Of a stretch of DNA of 64,000 nucleotides, positions 52,436 through 61,628 are shown piece after piece. The position numbers and the translations under genes were made by a program. Position 1 is the first letter of the stretch. Each line of letters opens with the position of its first letter. This stretch comes from Saccharospirillum sp. (GTDB taxonomy: Bacteria > Pseudomonadota > Gammaproteobacteria > Pseudomonadales > Natronospirillaceae). Location: NCBI GenBank assembly GCA_018402545.1, contig JAGYIL010000004.1:306946-370945 (forward strand), read 5' to 3'. The notes under the pieces were generated by a model, which was not told where the DNA came from, made no database searches, and worked only from the letters and a program-made list of their open reading frames with translations.

Positions 52436-53985
52436 ACAGTTTCTCCATTGGGTGACAATGTCCGGTTGACCCGGGTCTGTGCCTGAGCCGGACTGAGACG
52501 CGCCGGCCATATCCGGAAAGTGATGCGGGTAAAGGTTTCATCCAGATAAAAACCGTTGTAGGCCCAGGGGTAGAGCCTGGTTGCCAGCTGGCCCCGGGGG
52601 TAGCGTCGCAGCCAGAACTGGAGGCTGTATAACGCCGTAAAGCACAGAATGACCCAGGCGGTCAGCCCTCCCGACAGTGCACCCGCTGGCGGCACGATCG
52701 CCGCGAACATCAGATGCCAGACGAGGTACAACTGGGTCAAGCCGAACACCAGGGCGATACCGCGCAGCAGCAGCGCCGGTTTGAAACCCTGGCCAGGCCA
52801 CAGCAGGGGCGCCAGACCCAAAGACAGAATGACCAGCGTCGCCACCGGCAGTGCCAGACCAGGCAGAAAGGCATGCCAGACCCAGACGGACGCGCTGACC
52901 AGGACGCCACTGGCCAGCGCCGCCAACAGGGTCCGCCAGGGCGACTCGCCGGTGGCTCTGCCCGCGAACAGGTCGCGATGCCTGGCGGCTTCAACGGTGT
53001 CGCCAGCGCTGAGAAAGGCATGCGCCTTGTACAGCGAGTGTGCAATCAGGTGCAGCAATGCGAGTTCGTAGAGGCCCAGTCCGATTTCGAGCAGCATAAA
53101 GCCCATTTGAGCGCAGGTAGACCAGGCCAGGCGCACCTTGATGCTGATGCGGGTCAGCATCACCAGGCTGGCCAGTACCGCCGTCGTGCTGCCGGCAACC
53201 ACCAGGATGATTTGCGCCGCCGGCACCAGGGAGAGCAGGTCAGCCAACCGGATCAGCACAAAGCCGCCCATATTGACGACGCCGGCATGCAGCAGTGCCG
53301 ATACCGGGGTAGGGGCTTCCATGACCTGAATCAGCCAGCCATGGAGGGGCAACTGTGCGGTTTTGAGAATGGCTGCCAAGGCAAACAGAACGGCTGCCAA
53401 ATGCAGTGAGACCGGCAGGGTTTCAGCGTTTAGCAGATAGAAACGGAGCTCATCAAGCTGTAAGGTCCCGCAGGTTAAATAGATCAGAAGCAGAGCCACC
53501 GCCAAACACATTTCGGCACAGCGGCTGACCAGAAACTTCTTGTGAGCAACAATCTGGGCGGCCTTGCGTTCCGGGTAGTGGGTCAGCAAAACGTGCAGGC
53601 CAATGCTGGTGCCAGTCCAGGCCAGCACGATGACCAGCAGGTGACGGCTCAACAGCAGCACACCGACCGACGTCAGCGTAAACAGCATCGCGCCGACAAA
53701 GCGGCTTTGAAGGCGGTCGCCCGCGAGATAGCGGGAAGAGAAGTTAACAATGACCCAGCCCAGCAACGACACCAGTAAGGCGACCACCAGCCCCAGTGTA
53801 TCGATGCTAAGCCCGGCGACCACCGAGCCCGCTGCCGCCGCAACGACCGAGGCCACGGTAACCAGCACCCCGATCAGTCCGGTGGCACGGGCGATGGACC
53901 AGTGGTGCCCGGCCCGTGCATGGACCAGCAACCAGCCGGTCAGGTAAACAAGCGGTAGTAGCCAGCCACTGACCAGTATCTGCAT
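52432..53985 (-). CDS. dabB: Inorganic carbon transporter membrane subunit DabB (NuoL-like)
   Basis: A 517-residue membrane protein related to NADH dehydrogenase subunit 5/antiporter subunits, expected to couple proton flow to DabA. About 13 helices, with conserved Lys and Glu/His in the helices around KKFLVSRCAEMCLAVALLLIYL and HGWLIQVMEAPTPVSALLHAGVVNMGGFVLIR. It is first in the operon, ends in a four-base overlap with dabA (ATGA), and is divergent from a LysR gene. Confidence 0.92.
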   Translation of the reverse strand: MQILVSGWLLPLVYLTGWLLVHARAGHHWSIARATGLIGVLVTVASVVAAAAGSVVAGLSIDTLGLVVALLVSLLGWVIVNFSSRYLAGDRLQSRFVGAMLFTLTSVGVLLLSRHLLVIVLAWTGTSIGLHVLLTHYPERKAAQIVAHKKFLVSRCAEMCLAVALLLIYLTCGTLQLDELRFYLLNAETLPVSLHLAAVLFALAAILKTAQLPLHGWLIQVMEAPTPVSALLHAGVVNMGGFVLIRLADLLSLVPAAQIILVVAGSTTAVLASLVMLTRISIKVRLAWSTCAQMGFMLLEIGLGLYELALLHLIAHSLYKAHAFLSAGDTVEAARHRDLFAGRATGESPWRTLLAALASGVLVSASVWVWHAFLPGLALPVATLVILSLGLAPLLWPGQGFKPALLLRGIALVFGLTQLYLVWHLMFAAIVPPAGALSGGLTAWVILCFTALYSLQFWLRRYPRGQLATRLYPWAYNGFYLDETFTRITFRIWPARLSPAQAQTRVNRTLSPNGETV

Positions 53986-54104
53986 TCGGGTGCCTCCTTG
54001 AAGTAAGGGTTCGATGATGTCCGACTGCGTTATCCTGCCCTGTCAAAATAGTTTTTAAAAATATATGATTCAGAAGATTATGTTCTTATTTATGGAACGA
54101 ATAG

Positions 54105-55010
54105 ATGCGAAACCTGAATTTCCATCATCTGTATTATTTCTGGGTGGTCGCCAAAGAAGGTCACCTGACCCGGGCCGCCCGGCAGCTGCACGTTTCCCAA
54201 TCCGCGCTGTCCTCGCAGATTCGTCAGTTGCAGGAACAGCTTGGGCATGAGCTGTTTTCGCGAGAGGGGCGCTCGCTGCGACTGACCGAGTTTGGCCATG
54301 TTGTGCTGAAATATGCCGAGAGCATATTCACCCTCGGCAGCGAATTACTCTCGCTAACCGAAAGTGGTGAACTGCAGCATTTGCGGCAGTTGCGGATAGG
54401 CTCGGTGGCGACGTTATCGCGTAATTTTCAGGAGAACTTTCTGCGGCCGGTCATCGGAGAGTCGGACGTAAAGCTGGTAATCCGGTCCGCCAGCCTGGAG
54501 GAGTTGCTCGACCTGCTCAGCATTCACAAGCTCGACCTGATCCTTTCCAATCGTGCGGTCGTTTCCGATTCATCGACCACCTGGCGCTGTCAGCAAATTG
54601 CCGAGCAACGGGTCTGCATCGTCGGGCCACCCGGCCAGGCGGCCAAAACCTTTCGGTTTCCGCAAGACCTCGAACACGCCAAATTATTGCTGCCGGGGCC
54701 GAGTAGCGACATCCGCAGTCAGTTCGACGGGTTGCTCAGTCAGCTTGGAATCGAGATAGACCCTTTTGCAGAAGTCGATGATATGGCGATGCTGCGCTTG
54801 CTGGCCCGGGACTCGGGCGGCCTGGCTGTGGTACCGGAAGTGGTGGTGCAGGATGAGCTCGAGAGCGGCCGGTTGGAGACCTACTGGGTGCTCGACACCA
54901 TCGTCGAACGATTTTATGCGATTACCGCCAAGCGACATTTTGAGCTGTTGCCCCTAAAAACTCTGCTGGAAAAATCGCAGGCGGGGTTCAAGCCGCTCAG
55001 CTCCGGGTAG
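54105..55010 (+). CDS. LysR-family regulator (NhaR-like) divergent from dabBA
   Basis: A 301-residue regulator. The N-terminus MRNLNFHHLYYFWVVAKEGHLTRAARQLHVSQSALSSQIRQLQE (in parts) is characteristic of the NhaR branch of LysR. Divergent placement, 119 bases from dabB, suggests it controls the inorganic-carbon pump, perhaps in response to CO2, Na+ or pH. No distinct T-N11-A box stands out in the AT-rich gap. Its C-terminus is not followed by a related gene. Confidence 0.87.
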   Translation: MRNLNFHHLYYFWVVAKEGHLTRAARQLHVSQSALSSQIRQLQEQLGHELFSREGRSLRLTEFGHVVLKYAESIFTLGSELLSLTESGELQHLRQLRIGSVATLSRNFQENFLRPVIGESDVKLVIRSASLEELLDLLSIHKLDLILSNRAVVSDSSTTWRCQQIAEQRVCIVGPPGQAAKTFRFPQDLEHAKLLLPGPSSDIRSQFDGLLSQLGIEIDPFAEVDDMAMLRLLARDSGGLAVVPEVVVQDELESGRLETYWVLDTIVERFYAITAKRHFELLPLKTLLEKSQAGFKPLSSG

Positions 55011-55091
55011 CCGCTTTTTCTGACCAGGCCACCCACTCCAGTGGGATGGGTGTCCCGGTAAAAGCTTCTGGTATTTTATTGATACAGACCG

Positions 55092-55376
55092 CTAGGGAGC
55101 CTCTGAATAACTCCCCCTGGGCTCTGGCTTATCCGAGGGACGTTGCCGCGAGGCGGACTTATGCAGGAATGTCTAGACCTTTCAAATGAGTCCAACGAAG
55201 TGGCAGCGTTCCTCGGAAAGCCCCGGAGGGCGCGTCTAGAACGTCCTGCCCCGGCGTTGCACTTCTTGACAAGGGCTACGGCCATTGCGCTGCGAAGTGC
55301 GTCGGAGTGCCGCCCACTTGGCCAAAACGTTTTAGCTCGCGCAGAGCCCTGGGGGAGTTGTTCAGAGGCTCCCTAG
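55092..55376. mobile_element. CTAG-flanked MITE, longest copy (285 bp)
   Basis: It begins CTAGGGAGCCTCTGAAT and ends TTCAGAGGCTCCCTAG, giving terminal inverted repeats of about 16 bp, with CTAG at both edges as either part of the ends or the target duplication. No transposase is encoded, so it would need a trans-acting enzyme. It lacks a long coding frame. Two more copies lie at 18941 and 41018. Confidence 0.8.
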
Positions 55377-56998
55377 AGCCGGTCTACTTGTATTGTGTAA
55401 TCAATGGAAACTGCACGGTTGGTGTTGATATTGCTGTCTCGCAGGCCGACAGCCTCTACTTTAACGTAGAGCCGGTTGGGGTGGGTGTCGTTTTCAAGTT
55501 CAAACTGGACAAAGCAACCCGGGTCATTTTCCGTGAAAACAGGAGCGCTGTTGTCAAAGGGGTTAGTGCCATTTTGTGCCTCAGGCAGACCATCGCGAAT
55601 GTCCCAATCCCACTGGTACCCCCGGATTGAGACCGGTGGCAGTGCTCCGCCGCAGGCAAATCCGGAGACGCTGAAGCGATACCGACCGGGCCCGGCGACG
55701 AGCTGGTAGTAGCTGTCGGTGTTTTTATCGGTCCCCCAGACGACACCAACCTGAACCTCATTTTCGCCGACCACCAGAGGGTAGGGGTCGTCTGGTATTC
55801 CATCGCTCAGGCGAAACATTCGCACGCTTTCAATCATCTTGTCCAACGTACTCGCGAAGCGAAGGTTGTAACGGTCATTGCCGCGCAATGGTCGTACCAT
55901 GATCTCTATGAAATCACTGACAGTGCCGCTTTTTGACCGTATGGAAGTACTCCCCGGCTGTTGCGAAAAGAACAGGTTCACATTCTGGCCATTGTCTGTG
56001 AAGTAGGTCAGAAATCCATAGGATCCTGAGTGCAAGACATTAACGGGTACATCGAGAGGAATCTCCGCCTGAATCGGCAGGTTCTGGAGAGTACCGTTCT
56101 CGCACAGTACGCCTGCGTAGATGCAAATGGTGCCCGCAACCCGATTCACCCCCACATCAGTAACGTCGATTACCCGACCAAATTCCTGATTAAGTGTCTC
56201 CCGGGCCTGAGTAATCAGCGACGCTTCGTTTTCCTGCACTTCCTCAAACAGTTCCAGTAGCACGGTTCGCCCGGGTCCCGGTGGCCAGTCTGCATAATAG
56301 CCTGCATCATATTGGGCGAACTCGTCGGCCAGTTGATCCAGCTCCGTTTGTGTCAGTTCGAGGCTGGCCATGGCTGCTGAATAGAGCAGTAAAATATAGC
56401 TGTCACGGTCGGTGTTGGCGTCGATGCTATCAACCAGATTGAGGTGCTCAGGGGGGGTTAATAAACCGAACCATTCTGCGAGAAAGCCATCGGCGTATTC
56501 GCGAAGCTCATCGTAGCTGTAGCCGTCGGGCAACCAGTATTCGACGTAGCGGGCGATTATATGCGTAAAGAGGTTCACATTTCCTACCCGATCAGACTCT
56601 GTTACGGGCATAACCGCACGCAGGGTAAAGGGAGCCGAGGAATAGGTGCCGGTAATTTCGTTAAAGTAATACCCCTCGACCGTCACCATAGCCAAGCCTT
56701 CCCAACCCATTCCCTGAAAGCTTATCTTGCCATCTGGCCCGGTTGTGGTGGACCAGGTTTGGCCGGTTAGTGAGCCGTCGTCTTCAAGCTCTTCGACCAA
56801 TACCGTAGCACCGTTTTGAAAGGGGCCTTTTTGTACATAAGCTTCCCCGTCAACGGGCACCAGGGGTGCCGCTGTACTGACGTTCCCATTGTTTCCATTG
56901 TTTGCAGTATCGTTTTTTGCAGAGCCGCCGCTATTGCATCCCGTTATTACCAGCACGCAGGCGAAAACGATTGAAGTAGAGCGCAGCATATTTTTCAT
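55373..56998 (-). CDS. Lipoprotein of unknown function
   Basis: A 541-residue exported lipoprotein (signal ending VLVITGCNSGG, lipobox Cys about residue 21), followed by a low-complexity Asn/Gly linker (NNGNNGN). The rest has no recognised domain; one part (VQKGPFQNGATVLVEELEDDGSLTGQTW) resembles a carboxypeptidase-regulatory or surface beta-sandwich module. Its TAG stop is the edge of the adjacent MITE, so the original C-terminus may be altered or conserved by the CTAG border. Confidence 0.7.
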   Translation of the reverse strand: MKNMLRSTSIVFACVLVITGCNSGGSAKNDTANNGNNGNVSTAAPLVPVDGEAYVQKGPFQNGATVLVEELEDDGSLTGQTWSTTTGPDGKISFQGMGWEGLAMVTVEGYYFNEITGTYSSAPFTLRAVMPVTESDRVGNVNLFTHIIARYVEYWLPDGYSYDELREYADGFLAEWFGLLTPPEHLNLVDSIDANTDRDSYILLLYSAAMASLELTQTELDQLADEFAQYDAGYYADWPPGPGRTVLLELFEEVQENEASLITQARETLNQEFGRVIDVTDVGVNRVAGTICIYAGVLCENGTLQNLPIQAEIPLDVPVNVLHSGSYGFLTYFTDNGQNVNLFFSQQPGSTSIRSKSGTVSDFIEIMVRPLRGNDRYNLRFASTLDKMIESVRMFRLSDGIPDDPYPLVVGENEVQVGVVWGTDKNTDSYYQLVAGPGRYRFSVSGFACGGALPPVSIRGYQWDWDIRDGLPEAQNGTNPFDNSAPVFTENDPGCFVQFELENDTHPNRLYVKVEAVGLRDSNINTNRAVSIDYTIQVDRL

Positions 56999-57342
56999 TA
57001 CACCATCCTTTGTGTATCTAACAGGGCTTGTAATCCTTTTAGCCAGGACATGACGTTCTGTAATAATCAGAGTTGGTTATTAGCTAAGGTTTTAAATATA
57101 TGCAGCGTTTCGGTTTGCACAAGTTTTTTGTTTCGTATGTATAGTCCTTTTTTTTCTAAAGCATGAGCGATATCTTAATTTTGGTTATGTCATTCAATGG
57201 TCGGTACAGTGGCATCCGACCGGTGTTCATTCAGATAACGTCTGCAATAAAGCCCTGTAAAAACAAAGTCAGGTCGATAGAGTCTCTGAAGCGCTGGGTC
57301 TAAAAGTGTGTCTTTTCAGAGTAGATTCAGAGATTAGCCCGG
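56999..57342. other. AT-rich intergenic gap, no gene visible
   Basis: This 344-base gap between the lipoprotein gene and the GntR gene is AT-rich in its first half and contains no convincing coding frame or RNA gene. A T-rich stretch (TTTTTTTTCT near 57155) could aid a promoter or terminator, but no stem precedes it. Confidence 0.4.
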
Positions 57343-58038
57343 TTAGGCTTTTGTAAGTAACTCGTCCTCCAGCCCCAGAAAAGCCCCATATTTAATGCCA
57401 ATATAAGCATGCTCGCGCATCAGCATTTCAGCCCGCACACTGTCGCCCTCGCAGATGGCCTGAACGATTAGCTGGTGCTGCAGGTGAGCAATTTCCACCT
57501 TTTTGAATTCGGCATCCAGATGCTGGGTGTCCATGATGATCGAATCGGCCGATGCAAAGGGCATGTGGTTGTTGCGTGCTATGGCATCGGCAATGGCACG
57601 GCTGCCGGCACCGTCGAGAATGATGCTGTGAAAACGCTGGTTAATGTCGCTCCAGTCAGCGATCAGCGCTTCTGTAAAGTCGCCCTTGCGCACCAGGGCT
57701 TCACTGTCTTGCAGGCAGGTGTTTAATTGTTCTCGATGCTGAGCACTGATTGGATTCTCCGCCATGCGCCGCGCCGCCAGGCCTTCCAGCACACCGCGAA
57801 TTTCGATGCCACACAGTACATCGGCCCGGGAAATGCTGCGTACGACAAAGCCTTTTTTACCACTGCGTTCGAGCAACCCTTCCTGCTCCAGCACCCGAAA
57901 CGCCATTCTGACCGGTGTACGGGAGACACCGAGCTGCTCGGCAACCGGCAGTTCCTGCATTTTGGCGCCGGGCTGGAACGCTCCGTCTCGAATGAGCCGT
58001 CGCAACTGGGAGATGACCGTCTGATTAACCTGGCTCAT
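57343..58038 (-). CDS. GntR-family regulator, FCD subfamily
   Basis: A 231-residue repressor with an N-terminal GntR wHTH (IRDGAFQPGAKMQELPVAEQLGVSRTPVRMAFRVLEQEGLLERSGKKGFVVR, in parts) and a helical FCD ligand-binding domain. It is divergent from the TRAP operon, whose intergenic region carries two GGATCC-centred palindromes. Likely controls the TRAP transporter and downstream genes in response to the transported acid. Confidence 0.9.
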   Translation of the reverse strand: MSQVNQTVISQLRRLIRDGAFQPGAKMQELPVAEQLGVSRTPVRMAFRVLEQEGLLERSGKKGFVVRSISRADVLCGIEIRGVLEGLAARRMAENPISAQHREQLNTCLQDSEALVRKGDFTEALIADWSDINQRFHSIILDGAGSRAIADAIARNNHMPFASADSIIMDTQHLDAEFKKVEIAHLQHQLIVQAICEGDSVRAEMLMREHAYIGIKYGAFLGLEDELLTKA

Positions 58039-58125
58039 GCCGCTATACCCCTGAATAAGCCGATTGCCGCAGGCTGTTGTTGTGATTGGTCAGGCAATCG
58101 ATGCAATCACCTTAATCGATATTTG

Positions 58126-58184
58126 TGGATCCATAAAATTTAATTTCATTGACCATGATCAAGGGAATTACTATCTTGGGATCC
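58126..58184. promoter_or_regulatory. Paired GntR-type operators and promoter of the second TRAP operon
   Basis: TGGATCCA at 58126-58133 and GGGATCCA with the GGATCC core at 58179-58184 each lie in an ATTTRTGGATCCAYAAAT-like dyad; their centres are 52 bases apart, about five helical turns. TTGACC at 58149-58154 and TATCTT at 58172-58177 with a 17-base spacer form a sigma-70 promoter reading into dctP, ending just before the right-hand operator, so binding would block transcription. Confidence 0.65.
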
Positions 58185-58292
58185 ATAAATACAAGCTTTG
58201 TCGTATGAACCCGTGCTTCATAACGACAGACAGATCGACCCGAGATCGACCTTAATAACACCAATAATGATCACGATCACAGGAGGCTCTCC

Positions 58293-59291
58293 ATGGCCCA
58301 TTCTCTGCAAAACGGCATCAAGGCCGTTGTTGCCACTCTCGTATTGTCCGCGCCATTCATGTCTGTGCAGGCTGAAGAAGAACTGAAACTGGCTCATTTT
58401 GTTCCGCCGGCCCACGTGGTGACCAGTGCGGTGGTTGAACCCTTCAAAACCGGCATCGAAGCAGATTCCAATGGCGAACTGACGGTTCGTGTGTACCCCG
58501 GTGGTGAACTGGGCGCCGGCCCGATGGAGCAATACGTTCGCGCCTTGCAAGGTGTGGCAGACATAACCTGGGGCCTGGCGGGTTATACCTCCTCACAGTT
58601 TGGCAAGTCGATGCTGGTTGAACTGCCCGGGGCCATCCCCGAAGGCATGACCGGTTATGACATGCTGTGGAACGCCTATGATACCAGCCTGCGCAGTGAG
58701 TTCCCTGGCACCAAACCGCTGGCACTCTGGGTCAGCGAGCCCAACGTCTTCATTATGAAAGATCACGAGATCCGTTCACCGTCTGATTTGAGCGGGTTGA
58801 AGATCAGGGTGTCTGGCAGCGTTGCCGGTGACTTCGTTAACGAAATGGGCGGCACGCCCGTGCAAATGCCGGCCGGCGAAATGTACAACGCGCTGCAAAC
58901 CGGTTTAATCGACGGCATTATTACCGGGTCCAGCGCCATTACCGATTTCAAGCTCGATGAAGTCGCGAACAGCTACACCCTGGGCGCGCCGCTCGGTCAC
59001 ATCATGTTTTATCTTGTCATGAACCAGCAGCGCTACGACAGCCTTTCGGCTGAACACCAGGCCATTATCGATCGTCACAGCGGTCGCGGTTTGTCGCAAA
59101 GTGGTGAAGAAACCTGGAATGCACTGGCCGACCGGACACTGGAAAGCGTGCGCGCCGACGACCGCAATACCGTGATAGACCTGAGCGAAGACGAAGTGGC
59201 GGCCTTTGAAGATATTGCCGGCAGTTTCCTCAGCCGTCAGCTGTCGTCTGAACAGACCCGCGATGTGCTGAACGACATGCAGAACCGCTGA
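58293..59291 (+). CDS. dctP: TRAP transporter substrate-binding protein (DctP), second system
   Basis: Periplasmic receptor of 332 residues. Signal peptide IKAVVATLVLSAPFMSVQAEEELK (cleavage after VQA). AGGAGG precedes the ATG. The DctP fold is recognisable by AHFVPPAHVVTSAVVEPFKTGI, the RVYPGGELGAGPMEQYVRALQGVADITWG strand region, and KIRVSGSVAGDFVNEMGGTPVQMPAGEMYNALQTGLIDGI with the family Arg. Ligand unknown. It heads the operon under GntR control. Confidence 0.9.
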   Translation: MAHSLQNGIKAVVATLVLSAPFMSVQAEEELKLAHFVPPAHVVTSAVVEPFKTGIEADSNGELTVRVYPGGELGAGPMEQYVRALQGVADITWGLAGYTSSQFGKSMLVELPGAIPEGMTGYDMLWNAYDTSLRSEFPGTKPLALWVSEPNVFIMKDHEIRSPSDLSGLKIRVSGSVAGDFVNEMGGTPVQMPAGEMYNALQTGLIDGIITGSSAITDFKLDEVANSYTLGAPLGHIMFYLVMNQQRYDSLSAEHQAIIDRHSGRGLSQSGEETWNALADRTLESVRADDRNTVIDLSEDEVAAFEDIAGSFLSRQLSSEQTRDVLNDMQNR

Positions 59292-59327
59292 ACCTGAAGG
59301 ACTGATTTTGATGTTGAGTGCGCCACT

Positions 59328-59843
59328 ATGCTGAGGTTTCTGCAAGTCTGGACGGATCATCTGGTCAGGGTCTCGGCGGTTATCGCCGCCCTGGCGTTGA
59401 TGGGCATTGTCGCCACCATTCTGTTCGATGTGGCTGGCCGAAATCTGCTGGGGGCTCCGCTACGGGGCACTCAGGATCTGGTGCAGGTGGCGCTGATCGT
59501 CATTATTTTTGGCTCGGTCGCCATGGTGGATCGCAAAGACGCCAATGTGGCGGTCGACCTGCTGGAGCATCAGTTTTCCCCGATGCTGAATCTGGTGTTG
59601 ACCGTCGCAGGGCGACTGACCGGAGCAGTGATTTTTTTCGGCATCGCCTGGACCATGGTCGACAGTGCAGCCATTTCGGCGATGCTGAATTTAAGCACCA
59701 ATATTCTGAACATTCCCAAAGCGCCGTTTCAGTACATCATCGCTGGCTTTTCAATATTGGCCGGTGTATCCATGGTGCTGCGGGTGGTTTTAATTTTGCT
59801 CGGTCAGGACCGGGTGCTGGACACTCTGCCAGGTGATTTGTAA
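59328..59843 (+). CDS. dctQ: TRAP transporter small permease (DctQ), second system
   Basis: A 171-residue membrane protein with four helices (first near residues 15-35, VSAVIAALALMGIVATILFD). The ATG at 59328 follows GCCACT; the dctP stop is 37 bases upstream. Its TAA ends one base into the dctM ATG (TAATG overlap), which couples translation. Confidence 0.86.
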   Translation: MLRFLQVWTDHLVRVSAVIAALALMGIVATILFDVAGRNLLGAPLRGTQDLVQVALIVIIFGSVAMVDRKDANVAVDLLEHQFSPMLNLVLTVAGRLTGAVIFFGIAWTMVDSAAISAMLNLSTNILNIPKAPFQYIIAGFSILAGVSMVLRVVLILLGQDRVLDTLPGDL

Positions 59844-61147
59844 TGAGTAATGAATTGATTGGCGGGCTGGGTGTTCTGGCATTGCTGGTGTTGTTGTTAT
59901 TGCGCATACCGGTCGCGTTTGCCATTTTCGCGGTCGGGTTTGTCGGGGTGTCCATTCTGGCATCGCCGGGAAATGCATTGAGTTTGCTCGCCAGTGAAAC
60001 CTACACCGTTGCTTCAAATGCTGAACTGATCGTTATCCCGCTGTTTATTCTGATGGGTAACGTCGCGACAGAAACCGGCATGAGCCGTAAATTGTACGAT
60101 GCGGCCTATGCAGTAATCGGCTCCATTCGCGGCGGTCTTGCATCGGCTACCGTTGTTGGGTGTGCCGGGTTTTCAGCATTGTGTGGCTCGTCGGTTGCTT
60201 CCGCGTTGACTATGGGCCGGGTGTCCATTGGTGAGATGGAGCGCTTCAATTACAGCCCGAAGCTCTCGACCGGCGCCGTGGCGGCCGGCGGCACCCTGGG
60301 TATTCTGATTCCGCCGTCAACCGGCTTTGTGATTTATGCCATTTTAACCCAGCAGTCGATCGGCAAATTGTTTCTGGCCGGTGTTGTGCCAGGCCTGGTA
60401 CTGATGCTGCTGTTCGTGCTGATGATCACCTTTCTGGCCTACATTAAACCTCAGCTGGCGCCTCAGGGACCTCGCACCAACTTGCAGGAGAAAGCACGGG
60501 GGTTAATTGGTGCCATTCCCATAACGGTGGTGATCATGCTCACCATCGGCGGTATCTACAGCGGTATCTTCTCGCCGGTTGAAGCAGCGGCCGTCGGTGC
60601 GGGCCTGGTGATTGCTTACGGCTTTGCTACACGCACCTTGACGCCTGGCAGTCTGTGGCGGTCGACCCGCAGTGCCGTGATTACGACGACCACCGTCATG
60701 CTGATTCTGATTGCCGCCCATATGCTCAATCCGTTTCTGGCACTGAGCCTTATTCCAACCGCCGTTGGCGAAATGCTGATGGGCTTGAACCTTGGGCCTT
60801 ACGGCATACTGCTGTTAATACTGCTAACCTACCTGGTGCTCGGCTGTTTTCTGGAAGGGTTCGCCATGCTGGTACTGACCATGCCGATATTCTTTCCGGT
60901 GATCACCGCGCTCGGGTTCGACCCAATCTGGTTTGGCGTACTGGTGGTGCTGACGCTGGAAATGGGGCTGATCAGCCCGCCGGTGGGCATTAATGTGTTC
61001 ATCGTCAAATCAGTGGCACCCAAGGTACCGCTGGGGGATATTTTTATCGGGGTCGCGCCCTTCTGGCTGATGATGCTGGTGGCCATTGCGCTGTATGTCA
61101 TGTTCCCGCAGATCGTACTGTTTTTACCCAACACCATGATTACCTGA
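59843..61147 (+). CDS. dctM: TRAP transporter large permease (DctM), second system
   Basis: A 434-residue polytopic protein with signatures GAVAAGGTLGILIPPSTGFVIY near residue 150 and MGLISPPVGINVFIVK near residue 375, and SPVEAAAVGAG near 245. It is translationally coupled to dctQ by a one-base overlap (TAATG). The next gene follows after 13 bases. Confidence 0.92.
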   Translation: MSNELIGGLGVLALLVLLLLRIPVAFAIFAVGFVGVSILASPGNALSLLASETYTVASNAELIVIPLFILMGNVATETGMSRKLYDAAYAVIGSIRGGLASATVVGCAGFSALCGSSVASALTMGRVSIGEMERFNYSPKLSTGAVAAGGTLGILIPPSTGFVIYAILTQQSIGKLFLAGVVPGLVLMLLFVLMITFLAYIKPQLAPQGPRTNLQEKARGLIGAIPITVVIMLTIGGIYSGIFSPVEAAAVGAGLVIAYGFATRTLTPGSLWRSTRSAVITTTTVMLILIAAHMLNPFLALSLIPTAVGEMLMGLNLGPYGILLLILLTYLVLGCFLEGFAMLVLTMPIFFPVITALGFDPIWFGVLVVLTLEMGLISPPVGINVFIVKSVAPKVPLGDIFIGVAPFWLMMLVAIALYVMFPQIVLFLPNTMIT

Positions 61148-61160
61148 GAGAGAAAACGGC

Positions 61161-61628
61161 ATGACGACGGACACCGCAGCACTGGACACCCTGCTGGCAG
61201 AGCACGCCATTCATCGTCTGGTACTCGATGCCCAGCACGCGCTCGATACCAAACAGTTCGACGATTTCGTGCAGCTGTTTGTGCCGGAAGGTCGACTCTA
61301 CCGACCAACCACGCCAGAGCCACTGGTCGGTCGCGAGGCGATATTGCAGGCCTATTTGAACAACCCGCCCAACCGGTTGAACCGGCACCTGGTGACTAAT
61401 CAGCGCGTTACTCTGTTATCAGAGACTGAAGCCCGCGCTCTGGCCTATGTAACGCTGTATTCAAGTGAAGCCGGAGAACTCGAGTCTGAAGTATTCGGAG
61501 CACCGGTTCACCGCAGCCTTGTCGGCGAGTACCATGACCGTTGTGTGTTGACCGACGCTGGCTGGCGCTTGCAGGAACGTCGCGCCTTGTTTGTACTGAA
61601 TCAACCGATAGCGAGTCAGGAACCATGA
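61161..61628 (+). CDS. NTF2-like (SnoaL/ring-hydroxylating beta-subunit-type) protein
   Basis: A 155-residue cone-fold protein. The pattern AIHRLVLDAQHALDTKQFDDFVQLFVPEGRLY, GREAILQAYLN and RHLVTNQRVTLLSETEARALAYVTLY is typical of SnoaL-like and aromatic-dioxygenase small-subunit families. It may bind or isomerise the substrate brought by the TRAP system. The stop overlaps the next start (ATGA). Confidence 0.75.
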   Translation: MTTDTAALDTLLAEHAIHRLVLDAQHALDTKQFDDFVQLFVPEGRLYRPTTPEPLVGREAILQAYLNNPPNRLNRHLVTNQRVTLLSETEARALAYVTLYSSEAGELESEVFGAPVHRSLVGEYHDRCVLTDAGWRLQERRALFVLNQPIASQEP

